This document shows, piece after piece, positions 1 to 7,670 of a stretch of DNA of 64,000 bases. The notes under the pieces are model-generated. The model ran no database searches and had not been told where the DNA came from. It saw only the letters and a program-made list of their open reading frames with translations. Every line of letters starts with the position of its first letter. Positions within the stretch are counted from its first letter, which is position 1. The translations under genes were made by a program, and so were the position numbers. This stretch comes from Rhizobium albus (GTDB taxonomy: Bacteria > Pseudomonadota > Alphaproteobacteria > Rhizobiales > Rhizobiaceae). Where the stretch lies: assembly GCA_030160035.1 (NCBI GenBank), contig BSNO01000003.1:310001-374000 (forward strand), read 5' to 3'.

Positions 1-660
1 GGAACGATCGTCGCCGCGGGTGTTGACGGTCGGCTTCGGATCCGAACCTTGGACGGCGCGCTCCGCGAGATCGAAACAGCGCCTGTTCCCGTAACGGCAC
101 TTGCCATTTCGCCGGACGAGGCAACGATCGCCTCCGCCGCGATCGACGGCTCGATTTGGCTGGTGGACCGGGCAAGCGGCTCGGTGCGCCTCACGCTGCA
201 GGGCGCCGACAGTCCGGTGTGGTCGCTGGCGTTCGATCCCGGCGACGGCAGTCTTCTTGCAGGCGGCGGGGACCGCGTCATCCGCCAGTGGGATGCGGCG
301 ACCGGGGAGCGGCTGAACCGGACCGACGCGGGCGAAACGATCGAGGATTTCGGCGACAGTCGAGGTGCCCAGGTCTTTGCCGCCTGCCAGGCCTGCCACA
401 CACTGTCGGAGGATGCCGGCAATCGCGCCGGGCCCACGCTGCACGGTATTTTCGGTCGCCGCATCGGCACTGCCGAGGGCTACAACTATTCCGAAGCGCT
501 CAAGGGCATGGACATCGTCTGGACCCCGCAAACCGTGTCCGAGCTCTTCGATGTCGGCCCGAACCACTACACGCCCGGCACCAAGATGCCTGAGCAGCGG
601 ATCACCGATCCCGCCGATCGCGCAGCGCTCATGGAGTTTCTGGAGGAGCGGACCCGGTAG
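1..660 (+). CDS. WD40-repeat / class I cytochrome c fusion protein (5' truncated)
   Basis: The reading frame is open from base 1, so the N-terminus lies outside the window; 219 residues remain. The first half shows WD40-like blades, with repeating GSIWLVDRASG and RVIRQWDAATG strands. The second half is a class I cytochrome c: heme motif CQACH at 385-399, and a distal methionine in the stretch PGTKMPEQ (Met codon 586-588). A periplasmic location is required for heme attachment, but the signal peptide is not visible. It faces a poly-ferredoxin gene tail to tail, 4 nt apart, at the edge of the formate dehydrogenase region. An electron-transfer or docking role there is inference. Confidence 0.8.
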   Translation, partial: GTIVAAGVDGRLRIRTLDGALREIETAPVPVTALAISPDEATIASAAIDGSIWLVDRASGSVRLTLQGADSPVWSLAFDPGDGSLLAGGGDRVIRQWDAATGERLNRTDAGETIEDFGDSRGAQVFAACQACHTLSEDAGNRAGPTLHGIFGRRIGTAEGYNYSEALKGMDIVWTPQTVSELFDVGPNHYTPGTKMPEQRITDPADRAALMEFLEERTR

Positions 661-664
661 CCTC

Positions 665-2713
665 TCAATGTCGGCTCTGGTTCCGCTCTTCGCGTTCGCG
701 CAGATAGTCGTCCGTGGTGCGAACCGTGCGCGTTTCGGCCTGGTGCGGATCGAAGCTTTCCTTGACGACGACGGCCACGCGGCAATCCTCGCACATTTCC
801 AGAACCCGACGGCGCTGTTCGCCCTCCGGCCCTGAGAACATCCAGTGGCTTTCGAGCTTCTCGATCACACGATTGATCGTCGAGCGCGTGCCGAAAGCCT
901 TGCCGCATTCGATGCAGTGATGCGGTTCTTCCTCTTTCAGCAGCCGCTTGGGCTCTGCCCAGGACGTGAAATCGAGCCGTGGCGCAAGCGTGATGACATC
1001 TTCCGGGCAGGTTGCTTCGCAAAGGCCGCACTGCACGCAGAGGCTTTCCGAAAAGCGCAGCGTCGGACGGTCCGGATTGTCGGTGATCGCATTGGCGGGG
1101 CAGGCGGACACGCAGGAGAGACACAGCGTGCAGCCATTGACATCCACCTCGATGCCGCCGAAAGGCGCACCGCGCTCAAGTGCGATCACGTCGACCGGCG
1201 AAGGTGCGGCACGATGCAGTTCGCGGAAAGCGAGTTCGAGCAGCCCGCGCTTTTCCGGCGGCGGAAGGAAACTCGCCGGCACCGCCGTGCGGGCGGGCAT
1301 CGCACAAGGGGCTGCAAGCGCCTCGCCGAGCTGGTCCGGATCATCCGTCTCGATCAGCTGGACGAGATCATCGCCGTATCCAAGTTCGGAGAAGATGCGG
1401 TTGGTCATTGCCAGAATGGCCGTCAGGCCCGACAGATCGTGCTTCGGCCTGGCGCGGGATGCGAGGAACACGCGGTCTGCGCCATAGGCGACGGCCGCTG
1501 CCAGAAGTTCCGGGCCGGTCTGCGTGATCTCGTTGACGAGCAGCGGGATCACCCGCGCCGGCAGGCCCTGGCCAAAGCGCGCAAGCGCATCGATGAGCGG
1601 CGCGCCATGGTCGCCATCGTGCAGCAGGATCGCGGGCCTCGTGCCGCCTGCCTTGAAATAGGCCGAGAGCATGACGCGCAGTTTCTCGGTGACGGCATCG
1701 ACCGGCGGCAGCGCGTATGAAACGGCACCGGTCGGGCAGGCGCCGGCGCACTGGCCGCATCCAGCGCAGATGGCAGCGTCGATCGCGACATGATCGCCGT
1801 CCGGGGTGATCGCGCCGGTCGGGCAAAGATCGAGGCAGCGGGTGCATCCGGTGATCGTCGAGCGGGAATGGGCGCAGATCGATGCATCGAAGGTCACGTA
1901 ACGCGGCTTGTCGAAGATGCCGACAAGGCCCGATGCCTTGAGGATCAGCCGCTCGATGGCCGCGTTGTCGCGCGGATCGACGCGCAGATAGCCGTCACGC
2001 AGGTCGTCGGCGGAAAAGAGAGGCTGGTCGCCGGTCAGGTCGATGATGAGGTCGCAGCTGGATTCCGCGCCATTGCGGGCGGCACCGAAGATCAGCTTCG
2101 AGCGCGATGAGGGCGACGGAAGCGCATAGTCGTCGATGGTGAGCTCGAACGCGCCGAGATGACCCGACGCATTGCGAACCCGGCCCTTCAGCACGGGAAA
2201 CACCGTTTTTGCCGGCGGCGTCACGTCCTTCGGATCGACGAGGAGCACGGTGATGTCGAGATGATCGGCAAGCCGTGCCGCCACCTCGATCGCGGTTTCG
2301 TCGCGGCCAAGGACGAGCGTTACCCCTTGCGATTCGAGCGACACCGTCGAAATGGGCGGCATGTCGACCGCCGCAGCGGCGAGAAGTGCTGCCATCTTGG
2401 GGCCTGCTTGGCGTCCTTCGGCGGACCAACCCGCCTGTTCGCGGATGTTGACGAAGGACAATGCGCCGGTGAACCCGGCATCCTCGGCCATTTCGGCAAA
2501 GAGCGGCTCTTCCTGTGTGCAGGCGACGGTGATGGGACCGCCATCTTGCAGAGCCGCAGCAAACCGCGTGCTCTCGTGACGGCACAACTGGTCGGCGCGC
2601 TCGAAGCTGCCGGTGCAGCCGCGCGCGATCGATCCCTCGTCGAGCGCCATTGTCTTTTCGCACGAGCAGATGAATACACGGCGCTCTGAAGCGCGGCGCC
2701 TCGTCTCTGTCAT
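665..2713 (-). CDS. Multi-[4Fe-4S] ferredoxin-like protein of the formate dehydrogenase region
   Basis: This 682-residue protein carries several CxxCxxCxxxC clusters. One pair lies mid-protein ([21 protein letters not shown]) and another pair nearer the C-terminus ([24 protein letters not shown]). The N-terminus has a CSC motif, and the C-terminal domain has two CxxC pairs (CIEC, CEDC). The start at 2713 was chosen because GGAGG lies about 9 nt upstream; an in-frame ATG at 2779 lacks a ribosome site. Homologues are typical of rhizobial formate dehydrogenase loci. It is likely a cytoplasmic electron carrier or a factor for cofactor assembly; the exact partner is not known. It is divergent from the accessory gene operon starting at 2833. 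Confidence 0.75.
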   Translation of the reverse strand: MTETRRRASERRVFICSCEKTMALDEGSIARGCTGSFERADQLCRHESTRFAAALQDGGPITVACTQEEPLFAEMAEDAGFTGALSFVNIREQAGWSAEGRQAGPKMAALLAAAAVDMPPISTVSLESQGVTLVLGRDETAIEVAARLADHLDITVLLVDPKDVTPPAKTVFPVLKGRVRNASGHLGAFELTIDDYALPSPSSRSKLIFGAARNGAESSCDLIIDLTGDQPLFSADDLRDGYLRVDPRDNAAIERLILKASGLVGIFDKPRYVTFDASICAHSRSTITGCTRCLDLCPTGAITPDGDHVAIDAAICAGCGQCAGACPTGAVSYALPPVDAVTEKLRVMLSAYFKAGGTRPAILLHDGDHGAPLIDALARFGQGLPARVIPLLVNEITQTGPELLAAAVAYGADRVFLASRARPKHDLSGLTAILAMTNRIFSELGYGDDLVQLIETDDPDQLGEALAAPCAMPARTAVPASFLPPPEKRGLLELAFRELHRAAPSPVDVIALERGAPFGGIEVDVNGCTLCLSCVSACPANAITDNPDRPTLRFSESLCVQCGLCEATCPEDVITLAPRLDFTSWAEPKRLLKEEEPHHCIECGKAFGTRSTINRVIEKLESHWMFSGPEGEQRRRVLEMCEDCRVAVVVKESFDPHQAETRTVRTTDDYLREREERNQSRH

Positions 2714-2832
2714 TCCGTCAAACCTCCAGGCCACTCGTCCGCGTGCGATGACGCCGGTTCCGGCCTTGCATTGCCCCATCGGGCACCCTTACTTTTGAGC
2801 GGTTCTAACTTAGCCCCAGAGGAATGTCACGA

Positions 2833-3567
2833 ATGCTGAGTGCAGCCGGGGAGGGTGCATTGGTCCTCCCGCCGCTTTTCGAAGCCGTTTTGATCGCTGA
2901 TCCAAGCGACGTCCATGCCCATGCGTGCCGAATTGCCGCGCAATCGGGCGCCGGAACGCTGGTTTATGCGATCTCGGAGGAAACGGTGGCGCTCGCTATC
3001 GTGCTTGAGCCGGACAAGCCGCTGGTCGCTGCGCGCCTCGCCTTTTTCGCCGGTATGGCTGCGATGGGTGATTCGCTTGCCTTCCATTGCGTGCCCGAAC
3101 GGCAGGTCGCTTTCGCCTGGCCCGACGAATTCCTGTTCGACCTTGCCCGCTTGGGCGGGGCGCGGCTCGCCGTGCCTGAAGGCACCGATGATGACGATGT
3201 GCCCGAATGGATGGTCTTTTCCGTCGAACTGATCCATGCCCGGCCGAGCCTTGCCGATCCGGGGGCCTATCCTGGCTCGACATCGCTCGTCGAAGAAGAG
3301 TTCGATCCGCCGGAAGCGATCATCGAGAGCTTCACGCGCCACCTGATGCGCGCTTTCGACGCAATGGCGACCGAGGGCATGTCCGCCGTGACGACGGCCT
3401 ATCTGGAGCGCCTGCAGGCCAATACCGACCGCGATTGGATGATCGACGGCCGCGGCGATCTCCTGCAGCGTGGCGAGCCCGGCGCTGCGCCGACCCGTCA
3501 TAGCCTGTCGAACGGCCTTGCCGCCTGCCGCTGGTACGACCCGGTCCGCAAGGCGCCGCTTCTATGA
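2833..3567 (+). CDS. Biotin/lipoate-protein ligase-like protein (formate dehydrogenase accessory)
   Basis: The protein has 244 residues and resembles the biotin/lipoate A/B ligase-like family (with a DUF4444-type tail) that sits beside formate dehydrogenase in Rhizobiales. I see no clear signal peptide or membrane segment. An ATG at 2824 directly abuts AGAGGA (2818-2823); the in-frame ATG at 2833 has ideal spacing and was chosen. It is the first gene of a tightly packed run: its TGA overlaps the next ATG (ATGA at 3564). True ligase activity is doubtful because a clear ligase lysine motif is not obvious. A role in maturing or modifying the dehydrogenase is inferred from conserved context. Confidence 0.65.
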   Translation: MLSAAGEGALVLPPLFEAVLIADPSDVHAHACRIAAQSGAGTLVYAISEETVALAIVLEPDKPLVAARLAFFAGMAAMGDSLAFHCVPERQVAFAWPDEFLFDLARLGGARLAVPEGTDDDDVPEWMVFSVELIHARPSLADPGAYPGSTSLVEEEFDPPEAIIESFTRHLMRAFDAMATEGMSAVTTAYLERLQANTDRDWMIDGRGDLLQRGEPGAAPTRHSLSNGLAACRWYDPVRKAPLL

Positions 3568-4133
3568 GCGCACCGATGAAGCTGCCCCGCACGATCCGGA
3601 TGGATCCGTCCGATACATTCGTGTTCGCAAAGGCGGCCGAGCCTGGCGAGTGGGCGGTCGCGGGCACGTTTCTGTTCCATGGCGCGAAGATCGCCGATCT
3701 TGGGCCCAAGCAACGTACCGCTTTTCGGGCGGGCTTTCTGGGGATCGAGAGCTTCGGCCATTCGACGCTCGCCGTCGTTTCCGAGGTGGTCGGCGACGAA
3801 ATGGAGGAAGCGACGCACAGCCTTGCCGCACAGCTTGTGCGTCATTGCGGGGCCCCGAGCGTGGAGGTGGCGCTGCCGGCGGCGCGCGAGGAAATCGCAT
3901 TTGCGGCCGATCTCTGTCGCGACCATGCGATCGGCACATTGCTGGCGCTTCACCGCGCTGAAGAGGACGGCCAGATCCGCGAGCGGTTCCGCACCTTGCG
4001 TCCGCGCGCCGAAACGACGATGGCGGGGCCAGGGCTGAAGGGGCTTGATCGCGCCTTCCTGGTGATCGAAACGGATGACGACGACGACCAGCCGGAAGAG
4101 CAAGTCGATCTTCTGTCGCTTGGAAAGGAATAG
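3564..4133 (+). CDS. DUF6505 family protein
   Basis: A 189-residue soluble protein without signal peptide or membrane segments. Its tail is strongly acidic (a DDDDD run near residue 172). It matches by overall look and position the DUF6505 family found between the ligase-like gene and DUF6352 in rhizobial formate dehydrogenase loci. It overlaps the upstream gene by 4 nt, which suggests translational coupling. Function is unknown; the constant gene order suggests assembly of the molybdenum enzyme. Confidence 0.6.
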   Translation: MSAPMKLPRTIRMDPSDTFVFAKAAEPGEWAVAGTFLFHGAKIADLGPKQRTAFRAGFLGIESFGHSTLAVVSEVVGDEMEEATHSLAAQLVRHCGAPSVEVALPAAREEIAFAADLCRDHAIGTLLALHRAEEDGQIRERFRTLRPRAETTMAGPGLKGLDRAFLVIETDDDDDQPEEQVDLLSLGKE

Positions 4134-4138
4134 AGTAC

Positions 4139-5143
4139 GTGCGGGAATTTTGGGTATCGAGCGGCCATCACATGGTGCGGCGTCGCGACGATGGGCGGCT
4201 TTCAGTGACCGACGAGTTGCTGCTGACCTATCTGGCGCGGCCGGAGATCGTGCCGCCGGAAGATGCGTGCGTGGTGGAGCGCGCGCTTTATCAGCAGCTG
4301 AAGGCTTCGCCGCGCGCAGCAGTCGACGCCGCAACGATCGCCTCCATGGCGGATGCCGATGCGCGTGAGAACTGGCAGTTTCTCATCGCCTACCGCGACC
4401 TCCTCATTCGTGAGGAGAGCATCGAGGGCGCCTATTTGGCGATCGTCAGGGAGCGCATGCCGGTGCCGCCGCTCTTCCTGAACCAGCTGGTCCATCTCAT
4501 CCTGCGCAATGCGCTTGAAGGCTGCAGCGATCCCTACGTGCTGCGCGCCGCCGAACTGATGTTCAGGCCGCAGCGCGCGTCCGTGCTGGAGGGTGCACTG
4601 TTGCTGGCCGATCAGGAGCTGGTCGAAGAGCGCGAGCGCGAGCAGCACGAAAAGCCCCTGGCCGCGATGTTCGCCGGTGAACCGGGAAGCGAACTCGACG
4701 TGCTCGACGAGGACAACGCCTGGACCTATTGGAGCCGATCCGACGCGCACTCCATGGCGCTCAATTTCGGAGGCGATCCGAAAAGCCGCACGGGTCTTGC
4801 CGTCGCACTGACCGTCTTCATCCACCATCTGCTCGGGACGAAGGTGACGATCGAGCCTTTGATCGACGTCAAGGAAGTGGACTTCCGCTGGTTCGTCGGT
4901 CTCGATCAGGATGCCACGACGCTTGGGAATAGGCTCTGGCGCGGCGAAGAAGTACCATCCGATCTGACGGAGCGTCTGATCGGCCTGTTCCGGCTGGATT
5001 TTGCCGAGGACGAGGGGCAGCAAAGGCAGTCGGAAGGGCCGGTCTATCTTCTGATGACGATGAGCCCGGACAAGACCGTGCGGCTGAAGCCTCAAAATCT
5101 CGTCACCGGTCTGCCGCTCGCCGAGGACCGACCGGCCGCGTGA
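4139..5143 (+). CDS. DUF6352 family protein
   Basis: A 334-residue protein beginning at GTG with AAGGA about 9 nt upstream; no better ATG exists near. The opening stretch (REFWVSSGHH) and the overall length fit DUF6352. It is soluble and acidic, with no signal peptide. Only 5 nt separate it from the DUF6505 gene. Family members are almost always linked to formate dehydrogenase, but no activity is known to me. Confidence 0.65.
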   Translation: MREFWVSSGHHMVRRRDDGRLSVTDELLLTYLARPEIVPPEDACVVERALYQQLKASPRAAVDAATIASMADADARENWQFLIAYRDLLIREESIEGAYLAIVRERMPVPPLFLNQLVHLILRNALEGCSDPYVLRAAELMFRPQRASVLEGALLLADQELVEEREREQHEKPLAAMFAGEPGSELDVLDEDNAWTYWSRSDAHSMALNFGGDPKSRTGLAVALTVFIHHLLGTKVTIEPLIDVKEVDFRWFVGLDQDATTLGNRLWRGEEVPSDLTERLIGLFRLDFAEDEGQQRQSEGPVYLLMTMSPDKTVRLKPQNLVTGLPLAEDRPAA

Positions 5144-5183
5144 ACACGAGACAGCGAGACCGTCGCTGTCGGAAAGGAGACCC

Positions 5184-5687
5184 ATGCCAAAGCTTTTCTG
5201 TCGTCTCGGCATCGTCACCGTGTCGAGGAAGCCGGTGACGCGATGGGGCAAGCGAGGCTTCGCCCCGCACTCGGTCCTTCCCGACGTCGCGGCAACGCCG
5301 GCGGGCGAGCGCTTGAGCCCGCCCGGCGACGTCGAGCTCTATTATGCGGGCGACTTTCAGCTGATGCTCTATTCTGGCGAAGCGGCGCATTATCGCGACA
5401 ATCTGTTCGCCAAGCCGACTTTGTGGGTGGCGATGCGTCCCGACGACCCGAAGGGCGTCGTTATGCTGACCGCCGATCCTTACGAAGGCGAGGCCCGGGC
5501 TGGTGACGAAGCACTCGTCGTCGCTGCATTGCCGATGCCGCCGAGCGTTGCCTTGTGGGTGGAGGGCTTCATGTCGCTTCACTACAAGGAAGAGGTCTTC
5601 GTGAAGCGCAAGCGCAAGCGCGCCGATCCCGATGCGCTGACCCGCGGCGGCAAGCGCGTGCTCGACAAGGACGAATTTTTGCCATGA
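5184..5687 (+). CDS. DUF3305 domain protein
   Basis: 167 residues, start at ATG preceded by GGAAAGGAG. The pattern fits DUF3305: an N-terminal beta-rich part, a core with YYAGDFQLMLYSGEA, and a basic KRKRKR stretch near residue 140. DUF3305 and DUF3306 genes are regularly paired upstream of formate dehydrogenase subunits in alpha- and betaproteobacteria. It is probably a cytoplasmic maturation factor; the mechanism is unknown. Confidence 0.7.
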   Translation: MPKLFCRLGIVTVSRKPVTRWGKRGFAPHSVLPDVAATPAGERLSPPGDVELYYAGDFQLMLYSGEAAHYRDNLFAKPTLWVAMRPDDPKGVVMLTADPYEGEARAGDEALVVAALPMPPSVALWVEGFMSLHYKEEVFVKRKRKRADPDALTRGGKRVLDKDEFLP

Positions 5688-5703
5688 CCGGGAGCAAGAG
5701 GCG

Positions 5704-6444
5704 ATGAGCGGCAAGAACGAGGACGGCGGCTTCCTGTCACGCTGGTCGCGCCGCAAGCGCGCCGCAGCGGTCGAGGAGGAGCCTGCCACCGATCTTGAGA
5801 TCGGGCCGAACGACGCCGGCGGCGCCGAGACGGATGGTACGGTGATCCGGGGCCAGGTCGAAGGGCAGGCTGATGCGCCACTTGCCGGGGATGTGGCTCC
5901 AGAAGAGACCCTAACCAAGGAAGAGATCGAGGCGCTTCCGCCGCTGGACACAGTCACTTCGCGCGAGGAATTGCAGCTCTTCCTGCGCAACGGCGTGCCC
6001 AAAGCTCTGCGGCAGGCGGCTTTGCGCAAGGTCTGGATGCTCAATCCGAAGATTTCCGGCTATCTCGATGTCGCTCGCGACTACGCCTATGACTGGAACG
6101 TCGCGGGCGGCGTGCCGGGCAATTCCGGAACACTGTCGCCAGGTGAAGCACTGCGAATGGTCGACAAATTCCTGCAGAAGAAGCCGGAACCAGCGGATGA
6201 GCCTTCGTTGAGCGAAAAAGCACCCCAGGTCGCCGCAAAAGCACCGGAGGTCGCCGAAATTGCAGCCGAAGAGATAGAAACGACCGCTGAATTTCCACAG
6301 GATCAAACGGAAACCGACACTGTCACCGATAATCCACAGGATACGACTTTCGTCGCAGATGCCGAGGTGACCGTGCCGGACACTGACAGCGCTCCAGGCG
6401 ATATTGCCCCCCGGAGAAGACATGGAAGCGCCATTCCGCGCTGA
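5704..6444 (+). CDS. DUF3306 domain protein
   Basis: 246 residues. The N-terminus GGFLSRWSRRK is typical of DUF3306, which begins with an FLSRWSRRK-like motif. The middle (about 75-150) is the conserved part, and the last 100 residues are a low-complexity Glu/Ala/Pro/Thr tail, probably disordered. Position directly after DUF3305 supports the call. It is likely soluble and involved in formate dehydrogenase maturation by context. A gap of about 230 nt follows, so the chaperone and structural genes may have their own promoter. Confidence 0.7.
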   Translation: MSGKNEDGGFLSRWSRRKRAAAVEEEPATDLEIGPNDAGGAETDGTVIRGQVEGQADAPLAGDVAPEETLTKEEIEALPPLDTVTSREELQLFLRNGVPKALRQAALRKVWMLNPKISGYLDVARDYAYDWNVAGGVPGNSGTLSPGEALRMVDKFLQKKPEPADEPSLSEKAPQVAAKAPEVAEIAAEEIETTAEFPQDQTETDTVTDNPQDTTFVADAEVTVPDTDSAPGDIAPRRRHGSAIPR

Positions 6445-6678
6445 TCAGTGAACACTCGCGATATGTCTGGTCATGCACGCTCTACGTCGAACGCTGCTCT
6501 AAGGAAAATACCGGATGAATCGCAGGAATTTGCAGGATTATGGGATATCGCTTTCCGCTGAAGCAATCGTATAAGACCTAAATCCTGTGCGTTTTTATCA
6601 GGAATTTCACGGACTTGACGCATTGCTGCAATGGTTGCACGCGGCGTTGCGTTCCCTCATGTTTTGTAACAACAAGAA
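6445..6678. other. Intergenic gap, possible promoter region of the formate dehydrogenase structural operon
   Basis: These 234 bases hold no gene I can support. They are more AT-rich than their surroundings, as expected for a control region. TTGACG occurs near 6615, but no convincing -10 element follows at the right spacing, so I do not call a promoter. Confidence 0.4.
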
Positions 6679-7341
6679 ATGGTTGGGATCGAATCCCGAT
6701 CTTCTAGGGTAGAGGAGCGCGGCGCGTTGAGCGCAGTCGAAAGAACACGGGCGGGTAACGTCAAAGCCGACGAAGTCGATTTTCTGCGCGCGCAGGAATA
6801 CCGGCTACTCGCGGCGCTTTTGCGTGGTGCGCCCAGCGCCGACCTGCTGTCGGACCTTTCGCAGTTGCGCGGCGACGAGACGCCGCTCGGTTCGGCCCAT
6901 ACCGCGCTGGCTTCGGCTGCGAACGAGGCGGATCCTATTGCTGTCGACCGCGAGTTCTTCTCGCTCTTCGTCGGCGTCGGTCGTGGCGAGCTTCTGCCCT
7001 ACGGGTCGTTCTATCTCACCGGGTTCCTGAACGAGCGCCCGCTCGCCGCGGTGCGCCACGACATGGCCAAGCTCGGCCTGGAGCGGGCTGAGGGTCTCTT
7101 CGACCCGGAAGACCACATCGCGACGCTGTGCGACGTGATGGCGGCGCTGGCGACCGGTGACGTCCCCGCGGATGCTGTCAGCGAGGCCGATTTCTTTCGC
7201 TGGCATCTGGCGCCGTGGGTTGATCAGTTTTTCGCCGATCTGAAGACCGCGCCTTCAGCATTCTTTTACCGTCACGTGGCGGAAGTCGGATCTGTCTTCA
7301 TGGCCGTGGAGCGCGAAGCCTTCGCCATGGACGCCGCCTGA
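6679..7341 (+). CDS. TorD/DmsD-type molecular chaperone for formate dehydrogenase
   Basis: 220 residues, all-helical in appearance. Family traits seen are the EYRLLAALLRGAP opening helix and the segment FSLFVGVGRGELLPYGSFYLTGFLNERPL (quoted in parts: FFSLFVG, LPYGSFYLTG). TorD-family proteins bind the Tat signal peptide of molybdoenzymes, here presumably FdhA encoded two genes downstream, and guard cofactor insertion before export. The ATG at 6679 has only a weak ribosome site; a start further downstream is possible because the first 30 residues are poorly conserved. Confidence 0.8.
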   Translation: MVGIESRSSRVEERGALSAVERTRAGNVKADEVDFLRAQEYRLLAALLRGAPSADLLSDLSQLRGDETPLGSAHTALASAANEADPIAVDREFFSLFVGVGRGELLPYGSFYLTGFLNERPLAAVRHDMAKLGLERAEGLFDPEDHIATLCDVMAALATGDVPADAVSEADFFRWHLAPWVDQFFADLKTAPSAFFYRHVAEVGSVFMAVEREAFAMDAA

Positions 7342-7350
7342 TTGAGTGCC

Positions 7351-7420
7351 GGCCGCGAATGCGGCCTAAAAGACTGAACTCGACCGGTCGCGAAAGCGGC
7401 CCAAAAGACTGAACTTGAAC
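7351..7420 (+). repeat. Tandem 35-bp repeat forming two RNA hairpins
   Basis: Two 35-bp copies (7351-7385 and 7386-7420) match at 30 of 35 positions. Each opens with an inverted repeat: GGCCGC-GAAT-GCGGCC in the first and GGTCGC-GAAA-GCGGCC in the second, the latter with one G-T wobble. Both are followed by an AAAAGACTGAACT-like tail. They sit in the gap between the chaperone gene and the small Tat-protein gene, just before its ribosome site. The arms change while pairing is kept, which favours a structured RNA. Function is unknown. Confidence 0.8.
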
Positions 7421-7451
7421 TGTGGGGCAAGAGCCCCGATGGGAGATTGAG

Positions 7452-7658
7452 ATGACGATCCAGGACGACCAGAAGGGTCTCGGGCGCCGCGGTTTCCTCG
7501 GCGCATTTGCCGGTGTGGGTGCCGCTGCCGCCGCGGTTGCCGTTGGCACCGGTGGCGTTCAGGAAGCCGCTGCACAGGAAACGGACGATGAGAAGCGCAA
7601 GGCGCGCTATCAGGAAACCGACCACGTCAAGGCTTTCTACCGCACCAACCGCTACTGA
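7452..7658 (+). CDS. Small Tat-signal protein of formate dehydrogenase locus (FdhX-like)
   Basis: 68 residues with an N-terminal twin-arginine signal (GRRGFLGAFAG, then an Ala-rich hydrophobic stretch, cleavage near QEAAAQ). Almost nothing but a short charged tail remains after export. GGGAGATTGAG before ATG 7452 decides the start. It matches the small Tat target found next to formate dehydrogenase alpha genes (FdhX, TIGR02811 type). It is probably exported with, or as part of, the enzyme complex. Confidence 0.85.
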   Translation: MTIQDDQKGLGRRGFLGAFAGVGAAAAAVAVGTGGVQEAAAQETDDEKRKARYQETDHVKAFYRTNRY

Positions 7659-7670
7659 GGGGAGGGCGTC

